Source of the DNA: Cyanobium usitatum str. Tous
Lineage (GTDB): Bacteria > Cyanobacteriota > Cyanobacteriia > PCC-6307 > Cyanobiaceae
DNA: 64,000 nt
Assembly: GCF_963920485.1 (NCBI RefSeq)
Contig: NZ_OY986431.1
Span: 1,736,001 to 1,800,000, forward strand
Reading direction: 5' to 3'
The notes under the pieces are model-generated. The model worked only from the letters and a program-made list of their open reading frames with translations, made no database searches and was not told the DNA's origin. Below are positions 8,561 to 17,672 of the stretch, one piece after another. How positions within the stretch are numbered: the first letter of the stretch is position 1; every line of letters starts with the position of its first letter. The translations under genes were made by a program, and so were the position numbers.

Positions 8561-8578
8561 AAGGGGCTTACGCCCCTT
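8561..8578. terminator. bidirectional intrinsic terminator
   Basis: AAGGGGC (8561-8567), loop TTAC, GCCCCTT (8572-8578). It is flanked by an A-rich run on the left (CAAACAAAA) and a pyrimidine run on the right (CTCTTG), so it can serve both the plus-strand gene ending at 8537 and the minus-strand aqpZ ending at 8612. Confidence 0.75.
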
Positions 8579-8611
8579 CTCTTGATCTAGCTTGCCTAGA
8601 TCTAATTGCGA

Positions 8612-9370
8612 TCAGGAAGCCTGGTCACTGAACACATTGCGGTACACCCAGCCAGCCAGCAGGGCTCCCACAATCGGTGCTACCCAGAACAACCAGAGCT
8701 GACCCATCGCTTCTACTCCCGCCCAAACAGCTACTGCAGTGCTACGGGCAGGATTTACCGATGTGTTTGTCACCGGGATGCTGATCATGTGAATCAGGGC
8801 CAGGGTGAGGCCGATAGCAAGGCCCGCAAAGCCAGAGGGAGCTAAGCGATCAGTAGCACCAATAATCACCAAAAGGAAGAAGAAGGTGAGCACTAGCTCC
8901 ACGATCAAGGCTGCCCAGAAGCCATAGCCACCTGGTGAATGGGTGCCCCAACCATTTGTAGCCAGCGGATTACTACCAGCCATCACCAAATCAAAAGCAG
9001 GGCCACCGGCCATCACCAACTTGATGAAGCCTCCGGCGAGCACGCCGCCGATCACCTGAGCCAGGATGTAAGGCAGAAGCTCCGATCCCTTCATGCGGCC
9101 GCTGGCCCAAAGACCGAAGCTCACCGCCGGATTGAGATGACAACCAGAGATGTGGCCAATTGCATAGGCCATCGTTACCACCGTGAGGCCAAAGGCCAGC
9201 GACACGCCAAGGAAGCCCAGACCAAAGGGGTTACCCGAAGCAATATCTGCTCCAGTGAGATACGGGAAATTAGCGGCGATTGCGGCACTACCGCACCCTC
9301 CCAACACCAGCCAAAAAGTACCGAAACCTTCAGCAAGAAGCTTCTTGCCCATCGGAACAGAGGTTGTCAC
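8612..9370 (-). CDS. aqpZ: aquaporin Z, water channel
   Basis: A 252-residue MIP-family channel with six hydrophobic helices and both NPA boxes: HLNPAVS near residue 68 and SVNPARS near 205. The residues around the second box and the His in the helix-5 segment [15 protein letters not shown] fit a water-selective AqpZ rather than a glycerol facilitator. A long periplasmic loop ([17 protein letters not shown]) matches cyanobacterial and enterobacterial AqpZ. Convergent with the preceding gene. Confidence 0.93.
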   Translation of the reverse strand: MTTSVPMGKKLLAEGFGTFWLVLGGCGSAAIAANFPYLTGADIASGNPFGLGFLGVSLAFGLTVVTMAYAIGHISGCHLNPAVSFGLWASGRMKGSELLPYILAQVIGGVLAGGFIKLVMAGGPAFDLVMAGSNPLATNGWGTHSPGGYGFWAALIVELVLTFFFLLVIIGATDRLAPSGFAGLAIGLTLALIHMISIPVTNTSVNPARSTAVAVWAGVEAMGQLWLFWVAPIVGALLAGWVYRNVFSDQAS

Positions 9371-9453
9371 AAAAGTGGTTGATACAACAAGAGATTTATA
9401 CCCAGAGCACCTTGCACAAACCAGACACTGGGTATATTCGATACATTTAGACC

Positions 9454-10947
9454 CTAAGTGGCCCGCCGGCGGCGCAGGGCTTTCTCCGCCTCTTCCCGGT
9501 CGTCGAAGTGAACCTTGGTAGTGCCGAGGATCTGGTAGTCCTCATGGCCCTTGCCGGCGATCAGCACCAGATCCCCAGGTTCGGCCGCGGCGATGGCGGC
9601 GGCGATCGCTACCGCCCGGTCGGCCTCCACCTGCATGGAGGCTCCAGGGGCAATGCCGGCAGTCACATCGGCCAGGATTTGCTGGGCATCCTCGGTGCGG
9701 GGGTTGTCGGAGGTCACATAGAGCTGGTCAGCGAGCTGGGCGGCGATCGCTCCCATCTGGGGCCGCTTGCTGCGGTCGCGGTCGCCGCCGCAGCCAAACA
9801 CGCAGATCAGCCGCCCCACCGTGAAGGGCCGGCAAGCAGCCAGGGCGTTGGCCAGGCCATCGGGGGTGTGGGCGTAATCCACCAGCACGGCTGGATCGCC
9901 GCCGCCGTCGCCAACCACCACCCGCTCCATGCGACCAGGCACGCCGCGGAAGTTGGCCAGCCCCTCCAGCAACTGGGGCAGGGGGACGCCCTGCTGGACC
10001 AGGGCCCCAACCGCCTGCAGCAGGTTCATCAGGTTGAAGCGCCCCACCAAAGGCGAGTGGAATGCCCCCTCCCCCGCCGGCGTCTGCAGCACCCCGCGCA
10101 CGCCGCCTGCCCCCAGCTGCAAATCGCGGATGAACAGCTCGGCGCTGGGGTCTTCCAGGGAGCTGCGCCAGCAGGCTTTACCTAGACGGCTCACCAGCTG
10201 GGCGCCCCAGGGGTCGTCGCCATTCACCACCGCCCCCCCAGCCAGCAGCGGCTCCGCAAACAACCGCGCCTTGGCCTCGAAATAGGCCTGCATCGAGGGG
10301 TGATAGTCGAGGTGATCCTGGGTGAGGTTGGTAAACACGGCGCCCGAGAAGTGGCAGCCAGCCACCCGCTGCTGATCAAGGGCATGGGAGCTCACCTCCA
10401 TGGCACCGATCTGGGCGCCGGCCTCAACGGCCTGGGCCAGCTGGGCCTGGAGCAGATCGGCGAAGGCCGTGGTGTGCTGGGCCGTCACGCTGTGGCCTGG
10501 CCAGCGATTCACCAAAGTGCCAAATAGGGCCGAAGGCCTGCCTGACGAAACCGCCAGATGTTCAATTAAATAGGTGGTGGTGGTTTTGCCGTTGGTGCCA
10601 GTGACGCCAATCAGGGCTAACCGGCGACTGGGCTGGGACCAGAAGGCAGCCGCCAGCTCTCCGGCCCAGCGGGCCAACGGCTCAGGCGCTACAAGCACCG
10701 CATCGCCTGGACCAGGCGGCTGCAGGGCCGCCGCGGCCTCGCTAATCACCGCAGCTACCGCACCGGCCTGCAGGGCCTGGGGCCAGAAGCAGCCCCCATC
10801 CACCTGGCTGCCAGGCAGCCCCACAAACAAAGTGCCCCGCCCAATGCGGCGGGAATCACAGCTGATGCCGCTCAGCTCTCCGTTGGCCACGCCCACCGGC
10901 AGCTCCAAACCCACCTGCTGCAGGACTGGGTGGAGCAGCTGGGTCAT
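9454..10947 (-). CDS. murE: UDP-MurNAc-L-Ala-D-Glu:meso-diaminopimelate ligase
   Basis: A 497-residue Mur ligase that adds the third stem-peptide amino acid in the cytoplasmic stage of peptidoglycan synthesis. Visible motifs: [14 protein letters not shown] in the N-terminal domain, P-loop [12 protein letters not shown] near residue 115, carbamylated-Lys region, [10 protein letters not shown] and the SDNPRTED box, whose DNPR signature marks meso-DAP specificity. Divergent from aqpZ by strand context but in the same direction; the next gene upstream (glutaredoxin) ends 27 bp before its start. Confidence 0.96.
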   Translation of the reverse strand: MTQLLHPVLQQVGLELPVGVANGELSGISCDSRRIGRGTLFVGLPGSQVDGGCFWPQALQAGAVAAVISEAAAALQPPGPGDAVLVAPEPLARWAGELAAAFWSQPSRRLALIGVTGTNGKTTTTYLIEHLAVSSGRPSALFGTLVNRWPGHSVTAQHTTAFADLLQAQLAQAVEAGAQIGAMEVSSHALDQQRVAGCHFSGAVFTNLTQDHLDYHPSMQAYFEAKARLFAEPLLAGGAVVNGDDPWGAQLVSRLGKACWRSSLEDPSAELFIRDLQLGAGGVRGVLQTPAGEGAFHSPLVGRFNLMNLLQAVGALVQQGVPLPQLLEGLANFRGVPGRMERVVVGDGGGDPAVLVDYAHTPDGLANALAACRPFTVGRLICVFGCGGDRDRSKRPQMGAIAAQLADQLYVTSDNPRTEDAQQILADVTAGIAPGASMQVEADRAVAIAAAIAAAEPGDLVLIAGKGHEDYQILGTTKVHFDDREEAEKALRRRRAT

Positions 10948-10974
10948 GGCGTCGCCAGTAAAACTGGGGCCTAT

Positions 10975-11283
10975 CTAAGCGTCCTGGCTGGAAAAACCAT
11001 GCTTCTGCAACCAAACCTGCAAGCTGGCTCCAGTTAGCCGTGGCGGCACCCTAGGCAGCTGCCGATCTCCCTGGGCGGAGCGCACCTGCAGAACCGGCAC
11101 CTCCAGCCCAAAGCGGGCCTGCAGGGCGGGATCGCCATCCACATCGATCGTCTCAAGGGCTAGAGGGAGATCGAGGGCGCGCAACTTCTGCTCCAGTCCC
11201 TCGCACAAACAGCACCCCTTGCGGGTTAGCAGCAGCAAAACCGGCAGCCCGGGGGAGGGCGAAGTGGTAGTGGAGGAGAGCAT
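10975..11283 (-). CDS. glutaredoxin-like protein (DUF836)
   Basis: A 102-residue thioredoxin-fold protein. VLLLLTRKGCCLCEGL at about 13-28 carries the CxxC redox pair (CCLC), and the segment GLEVPVLQV supplies the cis-Pro (VP). This fits the short glutaredoxin-like family rather than classical Grx. ATG 11283 is chosen because it overlaps the yidD stop as TGATG, a coupling arrangement, and gives the normal length. The open frame continues upstream to 11454 but lacks family similarity. Confidence 0.85.
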   Translation of the reverse strand: MLSSTTTSPSPGLPVLLLLTRKGCCLCEGLEQKLRALDLPLALETIDVDGDPALQARFGLEVPVLQVRSAQGDRQLPRVPPRLTGASLQVWLQKHGFSSQDA

Positions 11284-11510
11284 CAATCGGGCACGGGATC
11301 GCAACCGCAGGGGGTGAAGGGATGGCAGCGCAGCAGCCGGCGCAGGGTGAGCCAGCTGCCCCGCCAGGGCCCATGGCGGCTGATCGCCTCGAGGCCGTAG
11401 GCGCTGCAACTGGGAATGAAACGGCAGCGGGGCCCAAGCAAGGGCGAAATCCACTGGCGATAAAAGCCGATCAAGGCGAGCAGTAGTGCCGCCAGGCCAC
11501 GACTAAGCAA
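11283..11510 (-). CDS. yidD: membrane protein insertion efficiency factor YidD
   Basis: About 75 residues with the family hallmark [16 protein letters not shown], then CSAYGLEAI and the C-terminal Cys-containing [11 protein letters not shown]. The family helps YidC-dependent insertion. I start it at TTG 11510 because this gives the usual length with a short hydrophobic N-terminus. The frame is open to an ATG at 11651, which would add 47 residues without family resemblance. In many bacteria yidD sits between rnpA and yidC; here it lies about 8-10 kb away, coupled to the glutaredoxin gene. Confidence 0.85.
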   Translation of the reverse strand: MLSRGLAALLLALIGFYRQWISPLLGPRCRFIPSCSAYGLEAISRHGPWRGSWLTLRRLLRCHPFTPCGCDPVPD

Positions 11511-11719
11511 TTGGGTCGGCAGTTGGGTTGAGCTCCCAAGCTCGGCCGCTTGCAGCGAGGCGAGGCCCGGCTCAGGCTGGAGATCGAGGCTGCGCGGCCC
11601 AACCGATAAGATCGATCGTTGGCGCGGCACAGCTCGAGTTAGCGGGATCATCCCAGCATGCTCGATACCGCAGCGCCTTGCCTCCCCAGGGAGGTACTTC
11701 GTCCTTTGAATTGGTTTTC

Positions 11720-12328
11720 ATGTCTCGCTACCGCGGCCCTCGTCTGAGGATCACGCGGCGCTTGGGAGACCTTCCCGGTCTCACCCGTAAGTCCGCTAAG
11801 CGGTCTTATCCCCCCGGTCAGCACGGCCAAGCCCGTCGCAAGCGCTCCGAATACGCAATCCGCCTCGAAGAAAAGCAAAAGCTTCGCTTCAACTACGGCA
11901 TCTCCGAACGTCAGCTGGTTCGCTACGTCAAGAAAGCCCGGGCCCAGGAGGGTTCCACGGGTACCAACCTGCTGAAACTGCTCGAGAACCGTCTCGATAA
12001 TGTTTGCTTCCGTCTGGGTTTTGGCCCCACCGTCCCCGGTGCCCGCCAGCTGGTGAACCATGGCCACCTGACCGTGAACGGCCGCGTCGTGGACATCCCC
12101 AGCTACCAGTGCAAGGCCGGCGATGTGGTCGCCGTGCGCGAGCGCAAGCAGAGCAAGCAATTGGCTGAAGGCAACTTGGCCTTCCCCGGTCTGGCCAACA
12201 TCCCGCCCCACCTTGAACTCGATAAGAACAAGCTCGTCGCCAAGGTGATCAGCAAGTGCGAGCGCGAATGGGTCGCCCTTGAGATCAACGAACTGCTGGT
12301 GGTTGAGTTTTACTCCCGCAAGGTGTGA
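11720..12328 (+). CDS. rpsD: 30S ribosomal protein S4 (uS4)
   Basis: A 202-residue primary rRNA-binding protein of the small subunit. [20 protein letters not shown] and the S4 RNA-binding domain ([25 protein letters not shown]) are clear. ATG 11720 gives the standard cyanobacterial N-terminus; the frame upstream to 11528 is the divergent control region. Ends in VVEFYSRKV and is followed by an intrinsic terminator, so it is a single-gene unit. Confidence 0.97.
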   Translation: MSRYRGPRLRITRRLGDLPGLTRKSAKRSYPPGQHGQARRKRSEYAIRLEEKQKLRFNYGISERQLVRYVKKARAQEGSTGTNLLKLLENRLDNVCFRLGFGPTVPGARQLVNHGHLTVNGRVVDIPSYQCKAGDVVAVRERKQSKQLAEGNLAFPGLANIPPHLELDKNKLVAKVISKCEREWVALEINELLVVEFYSRKV

Positions 12329-12372
12329 GCACCTGGCTGCTGCGGCAGCTTCGTTCAGCACTGCGCTCCCCA

Positions 12373-12401
12373 AGCCCTCGCCCTTGCGGCGGGGGCTTTT
12401 T
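12373..12401 (+). terminator. rpsD intrinsic terminator
   Basis: AGCCCTCGCC (12373-12382) pairs with GGCGGGGGCT (12388-12397, one T-G wobble) around a 5-nt loop and is followed by TTTTTG. It begins 45 bp after the rpsD stop. Confidence 0.85.
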
Positions 12402-12468
12402 GTTGCATTCATCTTTGCGGCAACTGGCGTGGCATCTGGGATGGCGGCAGCGCCCAACCTGCGCGCTT

Positions 12469-12494
12469 CTTAGCTAAACTAAGACTTAGCTAAG
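12469..12494. repeat. inverted repeat of CTTAGCTAA
   Basis: CTTAGCTAA at 12469-12477 and its exact complement TTAGCTAAG at 12486-12494, separated by 8 nt, lie between the convergent rpsD and trpC genes. The same TTAGCTAAG word recurs between genes at 20236-20244 and 54591-54599. A T run is absent, so a simple terminator is unlikely; a protein-binding or repeat element is possible. Confidence 0.4.
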
Positions 12495-12511
12495 CCTTGC
12501 AAACACATACA

Positions 12512-13399
12512 TCAGCCGCTGCCGATCAAGCTCTCCAGGGCGGCGGTCACATCGGCCTGACGCATCAGCGCTTCGCCCACCAGCACCGCATCGGCGCCAG
12601 CACCCTGCACCCGGTCGAGGTCGTCGCGGGTGAACAGGCCCGACTCGCTCACCAGCAGGCAGCCCTTGGCGAGGATACGTTCGCCATAAACGGCAGTGAG
12701 CTGCTCGGTGGTGGCCAGATCGGTATGGAAGCTGGCCAAATCGCGGTTGTTGATACCGATAAGTTGCACGCCATCAAGGCCCAGCACCCGCTCTAGTTCC
12801 TCGCCGTCGTGCACCTCCACCAGCACGGCCAGGCCCAGAGCCCTGGCCACCTTGAGCAGGTAAGCCAAATCCTGGTCGCTGAGAATTGCGGCGATCAGCA
12901 GGGCCGCATCGGCCCCGGCGGCGCGGGCCTGAAAAAGCTGATACGGACTCAGGATGAAGTCCTTGCAGAGCAGGGGTAAATCAACTGCCTGGCGCACCTG
13001 CACCAGCACCTCAAAGCCACCCTGGAAAAACTGCTTATCGGTGAGCACCGAGAGGCAGCTAGCACCACCGGCGGCGTAGCCCTTGGCGATCGCTTCGGGA
13101 TCGAAATCCTCGCGGATCACGCCCTTGCTGGGGCTGGCCTTTTTCACCTCGGCGATCACCGCTGGCTTGCGGCAGGAGGCCCGCAGGGCCGCCAAAAAAT
13201 CCCTAGTCGCCGGTAGCTCAGCCACCTGCTGTTTAAGCTTCTCCAAGGGCACCCGCTCCCGCGCGGCCGTTATCTCCCGATCCTTTTCCCAAAGGATCTG
13301 CTCAAGAATGTGACGTGGTTCGCTGTCCTCGTGGCGGATGGCGTATTCGAGAAAGGCCACCTTCACCTTGGGGTTGGGCGGCCGGCGACGGATCTCCAT
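12512..13399 (-). CDS. trpC: indole-3-glycerol phosphate synthase
   Basis: A 295-residue TIM-barrel enzyme of tryptophan synthesis that closes CdRP to indole-3-glycerol phosphate. The family motif [16 protein letters not shown] (catalytic Lys) is near residue 87, [12 protein letters not shown] near 140, and [12 protein letters not shown] and [12 protein letters not shown] follow. The N-terminal extension [12 protein letters not shown] is usual in cyanobacteria. It lies 5 bp downstream of lpdA on the same strand; no other trp gene is in the window. Confidence 0.96.
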   Translation of the reverse strand: MEIRRRPPNPKVKVAFLEYAIRHEDSEPRHILEQILWEKDREITAARERVPLEKLKQQVAELPATRDFLAALRASCRKPAVIAEVKKASPSKGVIREDFDPEAIAKGYAAGGASCLSVLTDKQFFQGGFEVLVQVRQAVDLPLLCKDFILSPYQLFQARAAGADAALLIAAILSDQDLAYLLKVARALGLAVLVEVHDGEELERVLGLDGVQLIGINNRDLASFHTDLATTEQLTAVYGERILAKGCLLVSESGLFTRDDLDRVQGAGADAVLVGEALMRQADVTAALESLIGSG

Positions 13400-13404
13400 G
13401 GTGC

Positions 13405-14865
13405 TCAGCCTGCCACCGCCATGGCTGCTTGCTTGTAGGCCACTTCCACCACTTCACTCAAGGTGGGATGGGTGTGCACCTCCGTGGCCAGTTGCACCAC
13501 GCTCTGGCGGCGCGCCACGGCGTTAGCGATCTCCTGGATTAGGTCGGCCGCATGCAAGCCAAAGATGTGGGCGCCCAGCACCTCACCGCTAGCTTTGTTG
13601 AATAGCAATTTCATCAAGCCTTCCCCCTCTAGTTCAGCCAGGGCCTTGGAATTGGCCTTGAAGTAGCTGCGCACCAGGCCCAGCTCAAAGCCCTCTTGCT
13701 CAGCCAGTGCTTTGGCATCGGCCTCGCTCAGGCCCACCGAGCTGATCTCCGGATGGGTGAAGGTGGCCGCTGGGATTGAGCGGTAGTCGATCTGGCGGCT
13801 GTGGCCAAGAATGTTGTCTACGGCCACGGTGCCTTGGGCGGCGGCGGTGTGGGCCAGCATCATCTTGCCAGTCACATCGCCTACGGCCCAAAGGTGCGGC
13901 ACCGGCTCACCGCCCACCAGCACCCGCATCCGCTCGTCGACTGGCACAAAGCCCCGCTCGGTTTCCACACCAACGGCAGACAGGTTGAGCTCGGCGCTAG
14001 TGGGCACCCGCCCAGTGGCCACCAGCACCGCATCAACCTCGAGGATTTCCACCAGCTCCTTGGTGGCCATGTCTGCCAGCTCGATCTTCACCGGGCAGCC
14101 GGGGGTCACCTTGCGGGCCAGCACCCCGGCGCGAGCATCAATGTCGCGGCCATTGATCAAGGTGCGCGCAGCGAGCTTGGCGATGTCGGGATCGAAGGTG
14201 GGCATAACCCGATCGAGGGCCTCAATCATCGTGACCTCACAGCCCAAGGCCGTGTAGACATCAGCAAATTCCAGGCCGATGTAACCGCTGCCGATGATCG
14301 CTAGCCAGCGGGGCAGCCACTCAAGGTTCACCGCCTCATCACTGGTGAACACGGTGCGCCCATCGGTCTCGATGCCGCGGGGAACGAAAGGCTCGGAACC
14401 GGTAGCCAGAATCACGTCGCGGGCGCTGATCGTGCGCTCAATGCCACTGCCGCTCTCGCGCACCGTGACCTGCTGATGGCCGGCCAGGCGGCCCTGGCCC
14501 CGCAGGATCGTGGCACCGGCGCGCTCCAGGGTTTTGGTGAGATTGCTGCGGATAGTTGCCACCAGCTGGTTGGCATGGTCGGCGATCTTTTGGCGCTCAA
14601 AGCGCACCGGGGCGGCGTGGATACCGAAGCCAGCCAGGTGCTCGGCGTCGGCCAGCTCCCGCACCCGGCCGCTGGCCGCCAGCAGGGCCTTGGAGGGCAC
14701 ACAGCCCCTGTTCACACAGGTGCCGCCCATGTCGCGCGACTCAACAATGGCGACCCGCAGACCATGGTCGGCAGCGTGCTTCGCCGCATCGAAACCGCCA
14801 TAGCCGGCACCGATCACGACCACGTCGTAATCGAAGCTCGAACCATCAAGGGGGGCGTCGCTCAC
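13405..14865 (-). CDS. lpdA: dihydrolipoyl dehydrogenase (E3)
   Basis: A 486-residue flavoprotein disulfide reductase, the E3 of pyruvate dehydrogenase and possibly the glycine cleavage system. FAD Rossmann motif [14 protein letters not shown], redox disulfide [17 protein letters not shown] motif [13 protein letters not shown] and the C-terminal active-site [12 protein letters not shown] (His-Glu) are all present. I use GTG 14865, which gives the N-terminus [16 protein letters not shown] expected for the family. A frame extension to 14907 would overlap the upstream gene. Confidence 0.95.
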   Translation of the reverse strand: MSDAPLDGSSFDYDVVVIGAGYGGFDAAKHAADHGLRVAIVESRDMGGTCVNRGCVPSKALLAASGRVRELADAEHLAGFGIHAAPVRFERQKIADHANQLVATIRSNLTKTLERAGATILRGQGRLAGHQQVTVRESGSGIERTISARDVILATGSEPFVPRGIETDGRTVFTSDEAVNLEWLPRWLAIIGSGYIGLEFADVYTALGCEVTMIEALDRVMPTFDPDIAKLAARTLINGRDIDARAGVLARKVTPGCPVKIELADMATKELVEILEVDAVLVATGRVPTSAELNLSAVGVETERGFVPVDERMRVLVGGEPVPHLWAVGDVTGKMMLAHTAAAQGTVAVDNILGHSRQIDYRSIPAATFTHPEISSVGLSEADAKALAEQEGFELGLVRSYFKANSKALAELEGEGLMKLLFNKASGEVLGAHIFGLHAADLIQEIANAVARRQSVVQLATEVHTHPTLSEVVEVAYKQAAMAVAG

Positions 14866-14903
14866 CGGGCAGCACTGCGGTTGTTGAAAGGCATTCTCCC
14901 CCG

Positions 14904-15770
14904 TCAAGCTCCAGCCTGCTGGCGCAGGCGTTCGAGCAGTAGCGGAGCTGCCGCCACGGCCACGTTGAGGGATTCCACCGCTGGGCTGTGGGGAATGGTG
15001 ACGCGCTGGCTGGCCAGGGCCTGGAGCTCCGCTGATACCCCAGCCCCCTCATTGCCAAGCAGCAACACCGTGGGCCGAGTCCAATCGAGCTGCCAATAGG
15101 GCATGGGTGACGCAGTAACAGCCACCGATTCGGTCTCGGGGCGCAGCGCAACCACCAGCTGCAGGCCGGCAGCCGTTGCCGCCTGTAACCGCTCCGCCAG
15201 TTCCTGCCTGCTCTCTCGCAGCAGGGGCAGAGCCAAGGCAGCCCCAGCCGAGGCGCGCAACACCTTGGGTTGAAAGGGGTCAGCCCCATCGGCCAACCAC
15301 AGGGCCCCAACCCCCGCCGCTAAGGCAGTGCGCATCAAGGTGCCGAGGTTGCCGGGATCCTGGATCCCATCGAGGGCCAGCACAAAGCTGGCCGCGCCTG
15401 GAGCCACTGCCGTCGGAGGCAGCAGGCTGGCCACCACTCCGTCGGGATGTTGGGTAGTGGCTATGGCCTCGAGCACCTCGCCACTCACCAGTCGCCAACG
15501 GCAACCTGGAGGCAGGGCTGCCACCAGCTCGCCATGGTTGGCCAGCCAAGCGGCGGTAGCCAACACGTCTTGGGGCTGAAGCCCTAAACGCAGCGCCTCC
15601 TGCAGGAGGTGGGTGCCTTCCAGCAGCAACAGACCCTGCTCGCGGCGACCGCGAGACTCGTGCAGAAGACGCAGCTGCTTTACCAGCGGGTTGCGGCGGC
15701 TAGTGAGCGGCTCCGCAGCACCCAAGCCATCGCGAGGGATCACTTCAGAAAGCCTGGTGACGGCGCACAT
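14904..15770 (-). CDS. SpoU/TrmH-family RNA 2'-O-methyltransferase
   Basis: A 288-residue SPOUT methyltransferase. The N-terminal substrate-binding domain shows SRRNPLVKQLRLLHESRGRR. The knotted domain shows motif 1 LDGIQDPGNLGTLMRTA, motif 2 LLLGNEGAGVS and motif 3 IPHSPAVESLNVAVA. It resembles RlmB/TsnR-like rRNA methyltransferases more than TrmH; the target nucleotide cannot be read from sequence. ATG 15770. Its first 26 nt overlap the end of the next gene upstream. Confidence 0.88.
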   Translation of the reverse strand: MCAVTRLSEVIPRDGLGAAEPLTSRRNPLVKQLRLLHESRGRREQGLLLLEGTHLLQEALRLGLQPQDVLATAAWLANHGELVAALPPGCRWRLVSGEVLEAIATTQHPDGVVASLLPPTAVAPGAASFVLALDGIQDPGNLGTLMRTALAAGVGALWLADGADPFQPKVLRASAGAALALPLLRESRQELAERLQAATAAGLQLVVALRPETESVAVTASPMPYWQLDWTRPTVLLLGNEGAGVSAELQALASQRVTIPHSPAVESLNVAVAAAPLLLERLRQQAGA

Positions 15771-15993
15771 TCAAACCGTCGTGCACTACGAGCTCCTTGC
15801 CATCTAAATCAAGACCTCGTACTGAGGCGACCTCACCCTTGAGGCCTTCAGCCTGCAGGTTTTCGACCAATTTCTTGACGACAATGTCCTCGATCGTGGA
15901 TTGATCGAGACTTTCGGGAGTAAGGCTCTCAAGGAATTTGCCTAACTTCGAGGCCATCACCTCGGAAGCGTTTGAGATCTTGAGAATGATCAT
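15745..15993 (-). CDS. conserved hypothetical protein, 82 residues
   Basis: An acidic/amphipathic small protein beginning MIILKISNASEVMASKLGKF and containing alternating helix-forming segments (STIEDIVVKKLVENL). It has no signal peptide or membrane helix and no family I can name. It starts 9 bp downstream of the tRNA-Leu 3' end and overlaps the SpoU gene by 26 nt, so the two are likely co-transcribed. Confidence 0.65.
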   Translation of the reverse strand: MIILKISNASEVMASKLGKFLESLTPESLDQSTIEDIVVKKLVENLQAEGLKGEVASVRGLDLDGKELVVHDGLNVRRHQAF

Positions 15994-16001
15994 GAGAAAA
16001 G

Positions 16002-16085
16002 TGCGGATGGGGAGACTTGAACTCCCACGACATTGCTGCCACTAGTACCTGAAACTAGCGCGTCTACCAATTCCGCCACATCCGC
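16002..16085 (-). tRNA. tRNA-Leu (anticodon CAG)
   Basis: Read on the minus strand: acceptor GCGGATG pairs with CATCCGC, D-arm GCGGAATTGGTAGACGC, anticodon stem CTAGT/ACTAG with loop TTCAGGT giving CAG, a long variable arm as in class II tRNAs, and T-loop GTTCAAGTC. Discriminator A at 16002; CCA is not encoded. Confidence 0.95.
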
Positions 16086-16238
16086 GTGGCTGTCGCTAGA
16101 GCGGAGCTCGCTGCGACGAGGAAAACATACGCCATCGGCAACCCGCACCAGCGGTCGGAGCCACTTCCGGCGGCGGCCGGCTAGACCGCCTCACCTTTTA
16201 TTGTCAATATGCTGCGACGTGAGTCGGGCAGTCGTTCC

Positions 16239-17555
16239 ATGGGTCTGATCGCTGTCCAGCCACCAAGCAAGACCCGTTCTCTTCAAAATCCTCAGCTGGA
16301 AATCAGAGGCGGCCGGCGCCTCTCCGGCGAGCTCCATGTGAGTGGTGCCAAGAATTCAGCCTTGGTGCTGATGGCTGCCTGTCTGTTGACCAGGGACACC
16401 ATCCGACTGAGAAACGTCCCTCCGCTCACCGACATCGCCGCCATGAGCGAAATGCTCAGCAGCCTCGGCGGCCAGGTCCACCGTCATGGTGACTCGCTGG
16501 AATTAAAGGGCGACTCAATCAATAGCTCTACAGCCCCATATGAGCTGGTGAACAGCCTCAGGGCCAGCTTCTTCTGCATCGGCCCCCTGCTTGCCCGCAC
16601 TGGCATGGCCAAGGTGCCCCTGCCAGGCGGCTGCCAGATCGGCACCCGGCCCGTTGTTGAGCATGTCAAAGGACTCAAGGCCCTCGGCGCCCAGGTCACT
16701 ATTGAGCATGGGGTCGTTACGGCCGTAGTGCCAGGCAGCGGCCATCGCCTCACGGGCGGCCGCATCCACATGGACTGCCCCAGCGTTGGCGCCACCGAGA
16801 CCCTGATGATGGCGGCCTCGCTCGCCGATGGCGAGACGGTGATTGACAACGCCGCCCTTGAGCCAGAGGTGGTTGATTTGGCGGGCCTGCTGATCGCCAT
16901 GGGGGCCAAGGTGCGCGGAGCTGGCACCTCCACGATCACAATCGTGGGCGTGGAGCGCCTGCATGGCGCCGACTACGCCGTGATTCCCGATCGCATCGAA
17001 GCTGGCACGTTTCTGCTGGCAGCCGCCATCACCCGCTCCCATTTGCGGGTAACCCCAGTGATCCCAGATCACCTTGGCGCCGTCCTCACCAAGCTCGAGG
17101 AGGCGGGTTGCACCTTGGAACACGACGGCGTTGGGATCACCATCAAGGCTGACCAGATCAATGCAGTCGACCTGCGCACCCAGCCATTCCCTGGCTTCCC
17201 CACCGACCTGCAAGCCCCTTTCATGAGCCTGCTGGCCACAGCCCGGGGCACCAGCGTGATCACCGAAAACATCTTTGAAAATCGCCTGCAGCACGTGGGC
17301 GAACTGCAACGCATGGGTGCCGCAATCCGCATGCAGGCCAACACCGCTTTTGTGGAAGGGGTGGCCCGCCTCAGCGGTGCTCCAGTGCAAGGCAGCGACC
17401 TGCGCGCCTCCGCCGCCATGGTGCTGGCCGGCCTAGCCGCCGACGGCATCACCAGCGTGCGCGGCCTGGAATACCTAGACCGTGGCTACGCAAATCTTGA
17501 GGGCAAGCTCAATGCCGCCGGTGCCAGCATTGAGCGTGTCTGCTCGGCGGCTTAA
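16239..17555 (+). CDS. murA: UDP-N-acetylglucosamine 1-carboxyvinyltransferase
   Basis: A 438-residue enolpyruvyl transferase for the first committed step of peptidoglycan synthesis. LHVSGAKNSALVLMAA carries the catalytic Lys/Asn near residue 40. The PEP-reactive loop is LPGGCQIGTRPV with the usual Cys. HMDCPSVGATETLMMAA and FPTDLQAPFMSL are further family motifs. ATG 16239 gives MGLIAVQPP; an in-frame ATG at 16209 is also possible. It is followed by tRNA-Leu(CAA). Confidence 0.95.
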   Translation: MGLIAVQPPSKTRSLQNPQLEIRGGRRLSGELHVSGAKNSALVLMAACLLTRDTIRLRNVPPLTDIAAMSEMLSSLGGQVHRHGDSLELKGDSINSSTAPYELVNSLRASFFCIGPLLARTGMAKVPLPGGCQIGTRPVVEHVKGLKALGAQVTIEHGVVTAVVPGSGHRLTGGRIHMDCPSVGATETLMMAASLADGETVIDNAALEPEVVDLAGLLIAMGAKVRGAGTSTITIVGVERLHGADYAVIPDRIEAGTFLLAAAITRSHLRVTPVIPDHLGAVLTKLEEAGCTLEHDGVGITIKADQINAVDLRTQPFPGFPTDLQAPFMSLLATARGTSVITENIFENRLQHVGELQRMGAAIRMQANTAFVEGVARLSGAPVQGSDLRASAAMVLAGLAADGITSVRGLEYLDRGYANLEGKLNAAGASIERVCSAA

Positions 17556-17567
17556 GCTCTCAATTGC

Positions 17568-17649
17568 GGGAGCGTGCCGGAATTGGTAGACGGACTCGAC
17601 TCAAAATCGAGCGCCTTCGGGTTTGTGGGTTCGAGTCCCACCGCTCCCA
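17568..17649 (+). tRNA. tRNA-Leu (anticodon CAA)
   Basis: Acceptor GGGAGCG (17568-17574) pairs with CGCTCCC (17642-17648), discriminator A 17649, D-arm with AATTGGTAGAC, anticodon stem CTCGA/TCGAG around loop CTCAAAA giving CAA, a long variable arm and T-arm GTGGGTTCGAGTCCCAC. It lies 12 bp after murA and 23 bp before argD. Confidence 0.95.
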
Positions 17650-17672
17650 TCTCGCCCATCACCCCCTCAGGA

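Noticed and set aside
11511-11651. Long N-terminus of yidD
   Set aside because: The added residues do not resemble YidD and would take up the region upstream of the divergent rpsD gene.
17574-17672. N-terminal extension of argD upstream of ATG 17673
   Set aside because: The extra residues are a translation of the tRNA-Leu(CAA) gene.
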